From Mycolicibacterium sp. MU0050 (GTDB taxonomy: Bacteria; Actinomycetota; Actinomycetes; Mycobacteriales; Mycobacteriaceae), in assembly GCF_963378085.1 (NCBI RefSeq), contig NZ_OY726395.1, positions 3,038,001-3,102,000 of the forward strand: a stretch of DNA of 64,000 nucleotides, given 5' to 3'. Shown one piece after another: positions 38,025-46,814 of the stretch. Both the position numbers and the translations under genes were made by a program. Each line of letters opens with the position of its first letter. The first letter of the stretch is position 1. The notes under the pieces were generated by a model. The model saw only the letters and a list, made by a program, of their open reading frames with translations, did not search any database and was not told the DNA's origin.

Positions 38025-39040
38025 CCGCGGTCACGATCGAGGACCGCGTCGCCACCCGACGCGGTGAGCGACTCGGCGCGGCGGGGCGGCTGCTCGCGGT
38101 CCGCTCGGTCATCGCCCTCCCGGTGACCCTGGCCGTGTCGCTGGCAATGTTCGCGGTGGCCTCGCTGTCCCCCTTCGACCCGCTGGTCGCCTACCTGGGG
38201 GACCGCTACCAGACGGCCACGCCGTCGCAGCGCGAGGCCATGCGCGTCGCCTACGACGTCGACCAGCCCTGGTGGCAGGCGTGGTGGCAGTGGCTCGGCG
38301 GGGTGGCGCGCGGCGACCTCGGCTGGTCCTCGACGCAGTCCCAGGCGGTCAGCACGGTGCTGCTCGAACGCATGCCGTTCACGTTCGTACTGTCCGGGAC
38401 CGCGCTGGTCATCGCCGCCGCGCTGGCCATCGGGCTGGGGTGCCTGGCCGGGATGCGTCGGGGCGTCGTCGACAAGCTGTGCACGGCGTTCGCCGTCACC
38501 TTCGCCGCGGTGCCGCCGTTCGTGGTGTCGCTGGCGCTGGTGACGGTGTTCGCAGTCGGCCTGCACTGGCTGCCCACCTCCGGGGCGCGCCCGCCCGGCG
38601 GCCAGTACACCGTCGGCGGGCTGGCGACCTACGGATTGTTGCCGCTGATCGCGTTGGTCCTGTCACAGATCCCGTGGCTGCTGCTGAGCACCCGCACCGC
38701 CGTCGTCGAGGCCTGCGCCTCGGATGCGGTGCGCGCGGCGCGCGCCCGCGGGGTGCACGGCTGGCCCCTGCTGCGGTCCCACATCGCCCCGGTCTCGGTG
38801 CTGCCCGCGTTGGCGCTGCTGGGGACCCGGCTGCCCGAGTTGATCGCGGGGGCCGCCATCGTCGAGACCGTATTCGGCTGGCCCGGCCTGGCTGCGGTGC
38901 TGGTGGATTCGGCTGCCGCGCTGGACTTCCCACTGATGGCGGCGCTGACGGTGGGGGCGGCGCTGGCGGTGCTGCTGGGCTCCGCGCTCTCCGATGCCGC
39001 CGCGGTGGCCCTGGACCCCCGAATCGAGATGCGCGCATGA
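38012..39040 (+). CDS. ABC importer permease (DppB/NikB type)
   Basis: Membrane permease with about six TM segments. The N-terminal segment RSVIALPVTLAVSLAMFAVA and the periplasmic REAMRVAYDVDQPWWQAWWQ region resemble DppB. The EAA cytoplasmic loop is DAVRAARARGVHGWPLLRSH, followed by VETVFGWPGLAAVLVDSAAA. 342 aa from GTG at 38012, overlapping the binding-protein gene by 13 nt; GTG codons at 37994/37997 or TTG 38021 are alternatives. Confidence 0.86.
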   Translation: MDALTAVTIEDRVATRRGERLGAAGRLLAVRSVIALPVTLAVSLAMFAVASLSPFDPLVAYLGDRYQTATPSQREAMRVAYDVDQPWWQAWWQWLGGVARGDLGWSSTQSQAVSTVLLERMPFTFVLSGTALVIAAALAIGLGCLAGMRRGVVDKLCTAFAVTFAAVPPFVVSLALVTVFAVGLHWLPTSGARPPGGQYTVGGLATYGLLPLIALVLSQIPWLLLSTRTAVVEACASDAVRAARARGVHGWPLLRSHIAPVSVLPALALLGTRLPELIAGAAIVETVFGWPGLAAVLVDSAAALDFPLMAALTVGAALAVLLGSALSDAAAVALDPRIEMRA

Positions 39041-39888
39041 TCCTCGAACCCCTCAGCCCCGCGCCGCCCCGCCGCCGGCCTCGTCGCCTGAGTATCGGCT
39101 GGCCGCTGGGCCTGTTGGCGCTGATCGTGCTGGCCGCGGTGACGATCCCGGCGATCGCCGGCGAGCAGGGCGCCGACTTCGCCGCCGCGCTGCGCCCACC
39201 GAGCGCGCAGAACCCGCTGGGTACCGACCATTTCGGGCATGACCTGCTGGTGCGCTGCGCGCAGGGCCTGCAGATCTCGCTGTTGATCGCGGCGGTGTGC
39301 GCGGTGGTCGCAACGGTGCTCGGAGCGCTGATCGGCACCGCCGCCGCGCTGGTCGGGGGCTGGCTGGACGCGGTGGTGATGCGCCTGGTGGACGGCTTCA
39401 ACGCGCTGCCGCACCTGGTGCTCGGCATCGTGATCGCCGCGATGTGGCGCGGCGCCCCGCTGGCGATCATCGCCTCGATCGCGCTGACCCACTGGCCGAC
39501 GGTGGCCCGGGTGGTGCGCGCCGAACTGCTGGCGGTCACCGACGCGGGATGGGTGCAGACCTCGCGGCTGGCCGGGGCATCGCGCTGGTTCGTCGCCCGT
39601 CAGCACCTGCTGCCCGCGGTGGCCGGCCAGGGGTTGGTGGCCATGGTGATGCTGCTGCCGCACGCGGTCTGGCACGAGTCGACGCTGTCCTTCCTCGGCG
39701 TGGGACTCTCCCCCGAGCGGGCCAGCCTGGGCACGCTGCTGGGGCAGGCCCGCGGCGACGTCCTGACCGGCGCCTGGTGGACGTTGGTGTTCCCGGCGGC
39801 CGCGCTGATCGTGACCGCACTGACCTTCTCGGCCGCGGGAGTCTCACTGCGGCAACGTAATTCTCCGCCGACCGGACAGGTGTGGTGA
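39037..39888 (+). CDS. ABC importer permease (DppC/NikC type)
   Basis: Second permease, 283 aa, starting with the ATGA overlap. It carries the DppC hallmark NPLGTDHFGHDLLVRCAQGL after the first TM, about five further TMs, an EAA loop (GWVQTSRLAGASRWFVARQH) and ESTLSFLGVGLSPERASLGT near the end. Pairs with the upstream DppB-type protein to form the channel. Confidence 0.87.
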   Translation: MILEPLSPAPPRRRPRRLSIGWPLGLLALIVLAAVTIPAIAGEQGADFAAALRPPSAQNPLGTDHFGHDLLVRCAQGLQISLLIAAVCAVVATVLGALIGTAAALVGGWLDAVVMRLVDGFNALPHLVLGIVIAAMWRGAPLAIIASIALTHWPTVARVVRAELLAVTDAGWVQTSRLAGASRWFVARQHLLPAVAGQGLVAMVMLLPHAVWHESTLSFLGVGLSPERASLGTLLGQARGDVLTGAWWTLVFPAAALIVTALTFSAAGVSLRQRNSPPTGQVW

Positions 39889-39889
39889 T

Positions 39890-40657
39890 ATGGGCGCCGT
39901 AGCGGCACTGGAACAGCTCACCGTGGACATCGCGACCCGCCCGGGCCGCAACGCCGACTGCGTACGACCGCTGCGCGACGTCGAACTGACCGTCGCCGCG
40001 GGCTCGGTGACCGCGCTGATCGGCGAATCGGGTTGCGGTAAATCGCTGGTGGCCGCGGCCCTGTGCGGCCTGCTGCCGCCGGGGTCGCGGGTGCGCGGCC
40101 GGGTGGTGTTCGACGGCGCCGACCTCACCCATGCCGGTGAGCGGCATTGGCGGCCGCTGCGCGGGCACCGCATCGGGCTGGTCCCCCAGTCCCCCGCGAC
40201 CTCGTTCACCCCGGTCAGTACCGTCGGCCGTCAACTCGATCAGGTGTGCCGCCGCCTCGGGTCCGACCGCACCGCGGCGGAACTCCTCGCCGCCGCGCAT
40301 CTTCCGGCGTCCAGTGCCGGGCTGTACCCGCACGAACTGTCCGGCGGGATGGCGCAGCGGGCGGCGATCGCCGCGGCCCTGGCCGGGCGCCCCGAGTTGT
40401 TGATCGCCGACGAGCCGACCTCGGCGCTGGATCCCGACAACGCCGCGCTGGTGTGGCGACTGCTCGCCGACGTGGCCGCCGCGGGCGTCGCCGTGCTGGT
40501 CATCACCCACGACCTGCCCGCGCTGCTGGCGGCACAGGTGTGCGACGACATCGCCCTGATGCGGGCCGGCACCGTCATCCGGCGGGCGCCGATCGCCGAA
40601 ATGGCCGTCAGCACCGACGATTACGTGAGCCGCTTCTTCGCCGGAGCATTGATTTGA
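39890..40657 (+). CDS. ABC importer ATPase 1 (DppD/NikD type)
   Basis: 255-aa nucleotide-binding subunit with intact motifs: Walker A GESGCGKS, signature LSGGMAQR, Walker B LLIADEPTSALD and H-loop VITHD. It lacks the C-terminal oligopeptide-family extension with the [4Fe-4S]-type Cys motif, so it is a short NikD-like form. ATG two bases after the permease stop; the next ATPase overlaps its stop. Confidence 0.86.
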   Translation: MGAVAALEQLTVDIATRPGRNADCVRPLRDVELTVAAGSVTALIGESGCGKSLVAAALCGLLPPGSRVRGRVVFDGADLTHAGERHWRPLRGHRIGLVPQSPATSFTPVSTVGRQLDQVCRRLGSDRTAAELLAAAHLPASSAGLYPHELSGGMAQRAAIAAALAGRPELLIADEPTSALDPDNAALVWRLLADVAAAGVAVLVITHDLPALLAAQVCDDIALMRAGTVIRRAPIAEMAVSTDDYVSRFFAGALI

Positions 40658-41289
40658 GCACGCTGCAGGCCGAGCACGTTTCGGTGAGCTACGGCGGTCG
40701 CCCGGTCCTGCGCGACGTCAGCGTCACCGTCCGCCCGGGACAGACCCTTGGCGTTCGCGGCCCGTCGGGCTGCGGGAAGACCACCCTGGTCCGCGTGCTC
40801 GCCGGCCTGCAGCGCCCCGATGCCGGCACCGTCAGCTACGCGGGCGAGTCCACCCCGGAACCCGGCGCGGTGGCCCTGCTCGCCCAGCATCCGCGGCAGG
40901 TGTGCAATCCCCGCTGGACGCTGCAGCGAATCCTCACCGAACCGGCCCGGATTCGCGGCGAGGACACCGCCGGGTCCGTCGAGGCGGCGCGGCGGGTCGG
41001 CCTCGGCGCCGAGTTGCTCGACCGCTATCCGGCACAGGTCAGCGACGGTCAGTTGCAGCGCGCCTGCATCGGCCGGGCGCTGCTGCAGCGCCCCCGCTAT
41101 CTGCTCTGCGACGAGCCGACCGCGATGCTGGATCCCATTGCCGCCGAGGACATCTCGCGGCTGTTGGCGGAGCTTGCCGAGCAGGCGGCCGTCGTGCTGG
41201 TCAGTCATACCCAGACCCTGATCACCGCGCTGGCCGACCGCGTGCTGGACCTCACGGCCCCTGATCCGGTCGCGGTTCAGCCGTCCTGA
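40654..41289 (+). CDS. ABC importer ATPase 2 (DppF/NikE type), short, degenerate signature
   Basis: 211-aa ATPase starting at a TTG that overlaps the previous stop (TTGA). Walker A GPSGCGKT, Walker B LLCDEPTAMLD and the switch His in VSHT are intact, but the signature LSGGQ reads VSDGQ. It lacks the usual C-terminal tail. Two separate ATPases plus two permeases suggest a NikDE-like heterodimer. It converges on the amidase remnant, overlapping by 13 nt. Confidence 0.82.
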   Translation: MSTLQAEHVSVSYGGRPVLRDVSVTVRPGQTLGVRGPSGCGKTTLVRVLAGLQRPDAGTVSYAGESTPEPGAVALLAQHPRQVCNPRWTLQRILTEPARIRGEDTAGSVEAARRVGLGAELLDRYPAQVSDGQLQRACIGRALLQRPRYLLCDEPTAMLDPIAAEDISRLLAELAEQAAVVLVSHTQTLITALADRVLDLTAPDPVAVQPS

Positions 41290-42406
41290 ATCCGCGCGAA
41301 CGGGGCGGCGGCCTCCAGCTCGAAGGCCAGTTCCAGCAGTCGGCTCTCCCGACCCGCCGGCGCGCTGAACATCATGCCGATCGGCAGGCCGGTGCTCGAC
41401 CGCGCGAGCGGCAGTGAGATGGCCGGGTCGCCGGTGATGTTGTGCAGCGGGGTGAACGCCACCCAGTCGATCAGGCGGTCCAGGATCCGCTGGTAGTCCG
41501 CGGTCGGATCCAGATGGCCGACCGGCGGCGTCTCGTGGGCCAGCGTCGGCATCAGCACGACGTCGTAGCGCCGGGTCCGGGCGGCCAGGCTGCGGCGGGT
41601 GGTGGCCAGCCGGGCGATGGCGGCCGGCATCCGGTGCAGGTTGCGGCCGGCGTGGCGGTCCAGCCCCAGCGACAGATTGTCCAGCCGGGACCGGTCGAAG
41701 GAGGCGCCGAACCGCTTGCGGCCGCCGCGCACCAGCGCCATCGCCAGCAGCGCCCAGTACAGCACGAAATCGTCGACGAAGGACGGCCCGCACCGGTAGT
41801 TCCTCGAGGGGTTCGACGTGGTGCCCGAGCGCCTCCAGCAGGGCCGCCGTTTTGAGCGTCGCCTCCCGCACCTCCGGCGCGCTCTCCCGCCGGATCGACC
41901 GGGTGGTCACCGCCACCCGCAGCCGCTGCCGGACACCTCCGGTGATGTCACCGATCGCGGGCAGCTTGCGGTTGCACCAGGCGCGCTCGGCCTCCCGGTA
42001 GAACGCGGCGGTGTCGCGCACCGAACGCGTCAGCACCCCGTTGGCGACGATCCGGATCGGCATCTCGGCGTGCTCGGCCTCGAGCGGCAGCCGACCGCGC
42101 GGCGGGGAACGGTTGCCACGCGTCGCTGCCCTTCATCGTCGGCAGACCCGCGACATCCGAGTTGTCCTTGATCGCTGACGGCACCCCGTCGAAGAAGCCC
42201 CCGAACGGCAGCGCGGCGCGATCGCGTGCGCGCCCAAAGCATTCCAGCGCCAACGCATTCAACGCGGGATTCACCCGCTCGTTGCGGTCGATCGCCGCCT
42301 CGAGCGCCTCGGCCCGGGAGATGGTGCCCGCGCGGATCGCCTCGGCGACGGCCACCGCGTCCAGATCGCCCAACGCGTCGTCGCCGAAGGCATGCACGTG
42401 AGTCAT
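41277..42406 (-). pseudogene. amiC: Amidase (AmiC/Rv2888c-like) pseudogene
   Basis: Three consecutive reading frames on this strand encode pieces of one amidase-signature enzyme. Piece 1 (42406 to about 42110) begins MTHVHAFGDDALGDLDAV and keeps the catalytic Lys in SAIKDNSDVAG. Piece 2 (about 42110 to 41795) resumes at RGRLPLEAEHAEMPIRIVAN. Piece 3 (about 41800 to 41277) continues GPSFVDDFVLYWALL. Compared with remembered Rv2888c (473 aa), about 97 residues are missing between pieces 1 and 2, including the Ser-rich stretch with the nucleophile and cis-Ser; a further one-base shift separates pieces 2 and 3. Not functional. Confidence 0.9.
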
Positions 42407-42427
42407 CGCCCGACGCTAGCAAGAGGC

Positions 42428-42470
42428 AAAACCCCGCGCCGCCGGGGTCGCCGGCGTGGCGCGGGGTTTT
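42428..42470. terminator. Bidirectional intrinsic terminator after tsf
   Basis: Perfect 13-bp inverted repeat AAAACCCCGCGCC / GGCGCGGGGTTTT with a 17-nt loop. It gives a T-run in both directions, ending the rpsB-tsf transcript (minus strand) just after the tsf stop. Confidence 0.85.
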
Positions 42471-42501
42471 ACAGGTGAGCGGTTGGTGCGCCGCTCAGGT
42501 C

Positions 42502-43323
42502 TCAGGCCTGGCCGACCTCGAAGCGGACGAACCGGGTGATGGTCACGCCGGCCTCGTCCAGCAGGGCCTTGACGGTCTTCTTGTTGTCGGACACCGACGG
42601 CTGCTCGAGCAGCACGGCGTCCTTGTAGAAGCCGTTGACGCGACCCTCGACGATCTTGGGCAGCGCCTGCTCCGGCTTGCCTTCGGCCTTGGCGGTCTCC
42701 TCGGCGATGCGCCGCTCGCTGGCGACGATGTCCTCGGGGACGTCCTCACGGGTGAGGTAACGCGCCTTGAGCGCCGCGATCTGCAGCGCGGCGGTGTGCG
42801 CGGCCTCGGCGCCGTCGGCACCGGTGTACTCGACCAGCACGCCCACGGCCGGCGGCAGATCCGCGGACCGCTTGTGCAGGTAGGTCTCGACCGTGCCGTC
42901 GAAGTAGACCGCACGACGCAGCTCGAGCTTCTCGCCGATCTTGGCCGACAGGTCGGCGACGGCCTGCTCGACGGTCTTGCCGTCCGAGATCGTCGCGGCC
43001 TTCAGCGTTTCCACGTCGGCGGCCTTGCTGGCCACCGCCGCGTCGACGATCTTGGCGGCCAATTCCTGGAACTCGGCGTTCTTCGCGACGAAGTCGGTCT
43101 CCGAGTTCAGCTCGATCAGCGCGCCGTCCTTGGCGGCGACGAGGCCCTCGGCGGTCGCGCGCTCAGCGCGCTTGCCGACGTCCTTGGCGCCCTTGATGCG
43201 CAGTACCTCGACGGCCTTGTCGAAATCGCCGTCGCTCTCGGCCAGCGCGTTCTTGCAGTCGAGCATGCCAGCGCCGGTCAGCTCCCGAAGTCGCTTGACG
43301 TCGGCAGCGGTGTAGTTAGCCAT
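42502..43323 (-). CDS. tsf: Translation elongation factor Ts
   Basis: Guanine-nucleotide exchange factor for EF-Tu. The N-terminal UBA-like domain is [20 protein letters not shown] with [20 protein letters not shown]; the core has [20 protein letters not shown]. 273 aa as in M. tuberculosis. Cotranscribed with rpsB (21-nt gap) and followed by a strong terminator. Confidence 0.97.
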   Translation of the reverse strand: MANYTAADVKRLRELTGAGMLDCKNALAESDGDFDKAVEVLRIKGAKDVGKRAERATAEGLVAAKDGALIELNSETDFVAKNAEFQELAAKIVDAAVASKAADVETLKAATISDGKTVEQAVADLSAKIGEKLELRRAVYFDGTVETYLHKRSADLPPAVGVLVEYTGADGAEAAHTAALQIAALKARYLTREDVPEDIVASERRIAEETAKAEGKPEQALPKIVEGRVNGFYKDAVLLEQPSVSDNKKTVKALLDEAGVTITRFVRFEVGQA

Positions 43324-43344
43324 GTACGCCTTCTCCTGAAGAAA

Positions 43345-44181
43345 TTACGAAGCGTCGGTGGGGGTTTCGGTGGGGGTCGCCGGCGCGGCAGCGCCGTCGG
43401 CGGCACCCGTGGTGGCCGAGGCGAGCAGCTCCTGCTCCCATTCGGCCAGCGGCTCGCCGGCGGCTTCCGGCTTGCCGTCACCGGAGCCGGCGCCCGCGCG
43501 CGCCTGCAGGCCCTCGGCCACCGCGGAGGCGATGACCTTGGTCAGCAGAGCCGCCGAGCGGATCGCGTCGTCGTTACCCGGGATCGGGTAGTCCACCTGG
43601 TCGGGGTCGCAGTTGGTGTCCAGGATCGCGATGACCGGGATGCCCAGCTTGATGGCCTCGCTGACGGCGAGGTGCTCCTTGTTGGTGTCGACGACCCAGA
43701 TCGCCGACGGCACCTTCTGCATGTCCCGGATACCGCCGAGGCTGCGCTCGAGCTTGTTCTTCTCGCGGGTCAGCATCAAGATTTCCTTCTTGGTGCGACC
43801 CTCGAAGCCACCGGTCTGCTCCATCGACTCGAGTTCCTTGAGCCGCTGCAGCCGCTTGTGCACGGTGGAGAAGTTGGTGAGCATGCCGCCCAGCCAGCGC
43901 TGGTTGACATAGGGCATGCCGACGCGGGTCGCCTCCGCGGCGATCGACTCCTGGGCCTGCTTCTTGGTACCGACGAACAGCACGGACCCACCGTGGGCGA
44001 CGGTTTCCTTGACGAACTCGTACGCCTGATCGATGTAGGTCAGCGTCTGCTGCAGGTCGATGATGTAGATGCCGTTGCGGTCGGTGAAGATGAACCGCTT
44101 CATCTTGGGGTTCCACCGGCGGGTCTGATGCCCGAAGTGGGTGCCGCTGTCAAGCAGCTGTTTCATGGTTACGACAGCCAT
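43345..44181 (-). CDS. rpsB: 30S ribosomal protein S2
   Basis: Small-subunit protein recruited late to the 30S. Starts [20 protein letters not shown], with [18 protein letters not shown] and [19 protein letters not shown] sequence. The C-terminal 50 residues are an acidic Ala/Pro/Thr tail, common in mycobacteria. 278 aa from the ATG, which has AAGGA upstream; the frame open to 44289 is leader. Confidence 0.97.
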   Translation of the reverse strand: MAVVTMKQLLDSGTHFGHQTRRWNPKMKRFIFTDRNGIYIIDLQQTLTYIDQAYEFVKETVAHGGSVLFVGTKKQAQESIAAEATRVGMPYVNQRWLGGMLTNFSTVHKRLQRLKELESMEQTGGFEGRTKKEILMLTREKNKLERSLGGIRDMQKVPSAIWVVDTNKEHLAVSEAIKLGIPVIAILDTNCDPDQVDYPIPGNDDAIRSAALLTKVIASAVAEGLQARAGAGSGDGKPEAAGEPLAEWEQELLASATTGAADGAAAPATPTETPTDAS

Positions 44182-44366
44182 AGTGTGCCCGTGTCCTTCT
44201 AGATATCGGTTGTCGTCCGGCATCGGGTGAGCCGGACCCTGGCGACCGCTTTGATGCCGGACCCGCTCGGGAGCGGGACCGCCCGGCATGCAGGCACGGG
44301 CTCAAAACAACAAACCCGTTGTGCAGACGCGCGAAGTCAGCCCGCGCAAGCGAGCTGCAGGAAGTG
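44182..44366 (-). promoter_or_regulatory. Structured rpsB leader with competing hairpins
   Basis: The ~185-nt leader contains GTCCGGCATC and GATGCCGGAC (44253-44262 and 44215-44224), a perfect 10-bp stem. A 5' copy of ATGCCGG (44283-44289) can instead pair with the same CCGGCAT, enclosing a perfect 7-bp hairpin at 44262-44277. The two folds are mutually exclusive. No T-run follows, so control at the ribosome-binding site or by S2 is more likely than attenuation. No gene was seen in this 289-nt divergent region. Confidence 0.5.
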
Positions 44367-44372
44367 AGTTTA
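44367..44372 (-). promoter_or_regulatory. Possible -10 box of rpsB-tsf
   Basis: Minus-strand TAAACT, preceded by GGTG, fits the TAnnnT consensus. The -35 region is weak. It lies at the 5' end of the structured leader. Confidence 0.38.
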
Positions 44373-44470
44373 CACCGTGCGCAGGGGTGCTTCGTCCACA
44401 GCGCGGCCGCGGTCCACAACCCGGGCCCTCGGGACTGGCCGATTCGCGCCGAACGCGCTGAACTGCGGAC

Positions 44471-45001
44471 ATGCGGCGGATGGCGGCGGGTGCCGCGGTG
44501 CTCATGGCGATTCTCGCCGTCCTGGGGGGCGTGGGGGCGGCGCAGGCCCAGTGGCCGCGGCTGTCCTGGCCGCTGCGCCCCGTACCGGCGGTGCTGCGCG
44601 GCTTCGACGCGCCGGAACCGAACTGGCACCGCGGCCACCGCGGGGTCGACCTCGCCGGCCGGGTCGATCAGCCTGTCTACGCCGCGGGTCCGGCCCGGGT
44701 GGTCTTCGCCGGCATGCTGGCCGGCCGCCCGGTGATCTCGCTGGCCCATCCCGGCGGCCTGCGGACCAGCTACGAGCCGGTGACCGCCGCCGTACGGGTG
44801 GGTGAGCGGGTGGATGCGGGCACTCCGATCGGCACGCTGCAACTCGGCCATCCAGGCTGCCCCGGGACGGCCTGCCTGCACTGGGGCGCAATGTGGGGCG
44901 CGGCCGCCCGCGCGGACTACGTCGATCCACGCGACCTGCTGGCGGGCACGCGGATGCGGCTCAAGCCGCTGGCCGGCTGTCAGGCCCGCGGGTGCGCCTG
45001 A
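44471..45001 (+). CDS. M23 family (LytM-like) peptidase domain protein (Rv2891-like)
   Basis: Exported protein of 176 aa: signal peptide [20 protein letters not shown] cleaved after AQA, then a LytM fold. The first metal motif [11 protein letters not shown] has the H-x3-D pair. In the second, where active enzymes have HxH, the sequence is ACLHWG: the zinc-ligand His is present but the preceding catalytic His is Cys. Activity is therefore doubtful. It overlaps the end of xerC by 22 nt in convergent orientation. Confidence 0.88.
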   Translation: MRRMAAGAAVLMAILAVLGGVGAAQAQWPRLSWPLRPVPAVLRGFDAPEPNWHRGHRGVDLAGRVDQPVYAAGPARVVFAGMLAGRPVISLAHPGGLRTSYEPVTAAVRVGERVDAGTPIGTLQLGHPGCPGTACLHWGAMWGAAARADYVDPRDLLAGTRMRLKPLAGCQARGCA

Positions 45002-45894
45002 TCGTGGACCGCGCGCAGGCGCGCCACGCTGACATGGGTGTAGAGCTGGGTGGTCGCCAGCGACGAATGCCCGAGCAGCTCCTGCACGATGCGCAGGTCG
45101 GCGCCGCCCTCCAGCAGATGGGTGGCCGCGCTGTGCCGCAGCCCGTGCGGACCCAGGTCGGGGGCACCGGGCACCGCACCGACGGTGTCGTGCACCACCG
45201 TGCGGACCTGACGGGGATCGATGCGGCGGCCGCGGGCCCCGAGCAGCAGCGCCGGCCCGGACTCCCGCGTGGCGATGGCTGGGCGACCGTCGGCCAGCCA
45301 CGCGCCCAGCGCCGCGGCGGCCGGTTCGCCGAACGGCACGGTGCGTTCCCTGTTGCCCTTGCCGAGCACCCGGGCCAGCCGGCGGTCGGCGTCGACGTCG
45401 TCGACGTCCAGCCCGCACAATTCGCTGACCCGGATGCCGGTGGCATACAGCAGCTCAACCATCAGCCGATCCCGCAGCGCGATCGGATCTCCTTGTTGTG
45501 CACCAGATTTGGCGGCAGCCATCGCGTCGATGGCCTGGTCCTGGCGCAGTACCGCCGGCAGGGTGCGGCGGGCCTTGGGGGTCTGCAGGCGCGCCGCGGG
45601 GTCGGTGGCCAGCAGGCCGCGTCGGGTCGCCCAGGCGGTGAAGGCCTTGACCGCCGAGGTGCGCCGGCCCAGGGTGGTGCGCGCGGCCCCCGCGCCGGCC
45701 TGCGCGGCGAGCCAGGAGCGCAGCAGCGGCAGCGTCAGCGCCGACAGTTCCGGCCGCGGCGCGTTGGCTTCGAGGAAGTCGAACAGCGAGCGCAGGTCGC
45801 CCAGATAGGCCCGCTGGGTGTGCGCCGAGCGGCCCTTCTCCAACGCGAGGTACTCGGCGAACTCCCCCAACACCGTCTCGAAGCCCGCGGACAT
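44980..45894 (-). CDS. xerC: Site-specific tyrosine recombinase XerC
   Basis: Resolves chromosome dimers at dif together with XerD. N-terminal SAM-like domain (about 1-95, [20 protein letters not shown]). Catalytic residues: Arg in [13 protein letters not shown], His-x-x-Arg in [15 protein letters not shown], His in [14 protein letters not shown] and the nucleophile Tyr in the same motif. 304 aa from ATG 45894, four bases upstream of the viuB stop; the frame open further upstream overlaps viuB. Confidence 0.94.
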   Translation of the reverse strand: MSAGFETVLGEFAEYLALEKGRSAHTQRAYLGDLRSLFDFLEANAPRPELSALTLPLLRSWLAAQAGAGAARTTLGRRTSAVKAFTAWATRRGLLATDPAARLQTPKARRTLPAVLRQDQAIDAMAAAKSGAQQGDPIALRDRLMVELLYATGIRVSELCGLDVDDVDADRRLARVLGKGNRERTVPFGEPAAAALGAWLADGRPAIATRESGPALLLGARGRRIDPRQVRTVVHDTVGAVPGAPDLGPHGLRHSAATHLLEGGADLRIVQELLGHSSLATTQLYTHVSVARLRAVHDQAHPRA

Positions 45895-45898
45895 GTAC

Positions 45899-46759
45899 CT
45901 ACCGTGGCAGATCCCCGGCGGGTTGGGCCGCTTCGGCCTCGGCGAGTTCACGTTTCCATTGCCGGAAGGTCTCCTCCGTGCGGCCGCGCCGCCAATAACC
46001 GGAGATCGAGGACGCCCACTTCGCCGGGACCTCCCGTTCCTTGCGGATGTAGGGCCGCAGGTTGTGCATCACGGCCTGCGCCTCGCCGTGGATGAACACC
46101 TGGGCCTGCCCGGGCAGCCACGACGCGCTCTTGACCGCGTCGATCAGCGGCGCGTTGTCGCCGGCCTTTTCGTCGGACACCAGGTCCGCCCGGCCGCCGC
46201 GGTACACCCACGTGACCGTCACGCCCTCTGGCGCGCTGAGTTCCAGTTCGTCGTCCTGGTCGGCCACCTCGATGAAGGCGTAGCCGACGGCGTCGGACGG
46301 CAGCGCCTCCAGCGCGGTGCTGATGGCCGGCAACGCGGCCTCGTCGCCGGCGAACAGGTACCAGTCTGCGGCCGGATCGGGGGCGAACGCCCCGTTGGGA
46401 TCGGTCACGTAGAGGACGTCACCGGGTTTGGCCGCCGCCGCCCACGGCCCGGCCACGCCACGCTCGCCGTGCACCACGAAGTCGATGGTCAGCTCGCGGG
46501 CCACCGGGTCGACCCGGCGGACGGTGTAGGTGCGGACCACCGGACGCTGATCGGGACCGAAACTGTCCAGCGTCAGCGGCCCGTCGAGGGCGGCCACGTC
46601 GACATCGGCCGGCACGAACGCGATCTTCAGGTACGAATCGGTGAAGTCCTTCGGGGTGAAGGCATCAAATCCCTTACCGCCCAGGACCACCCGCACCATA
46701 TGGGGTGTGATCCACTCGGTGCGCACCACCTCGAAGGTGTGCAAAGGACGGCCTGCCAC
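45899..46759 (-). CDS. viuB: Siderophore-interacting protein (ViuB-like ferric reductase)
   Basis: Probable flavin-dependent reductase releasing iron from mycobactin/carboxymycobactin. The N-terminal FAD domain has the binding motif [12 protein letters not shown] (about 78-89) and [13 protein letters not shown]; the C-terminal SIP domain has [20 protein letters not shown] and [15 protein letters not shown]. 286 aa, GTG start with AGGAGG 5 nt upstream. No IdeR iron box was recognised in the 55-nt spacer. Confidence 0.92.
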   Translation of the reverse strand: MAGRPLHTFEVVRTEWITPHMVRVVLGGKGFDAFTPKDFTDSYLKIAFVPADVDVAALDGPLTLDSFGPDQRPVVRTYTVRRVDPVARELTIDFVVHGERGVAGPWAAAAKPGDVLYVTDPNGAFAPDPAADWYLFAGDEAALPAISTALEALPSDAVGYAFIEVADQDDELELSAPEGVTVTWVYRGGRADLVSDEKAGDNAPLIDAVKSASWLPGQAQVFIHGEAQAVMHNLRPYIRKEREVPAKWASSISGYWRRGRTEETFRQWKRELAEAEAAQPAGDLPR

Positions 46760-46814
46760 GTTTTCCTCCTGCTGAAATTGCCTGACTGCTGCTGTTTTTG
46801 CCCGACGTTGCCGA

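Noticed and set aside
46760..46814. IdeR iron box before viuB
   Set aside because: No TTAGGTTAGG-type dyad found in the spacer; the short AT-rich stretch is not a match.
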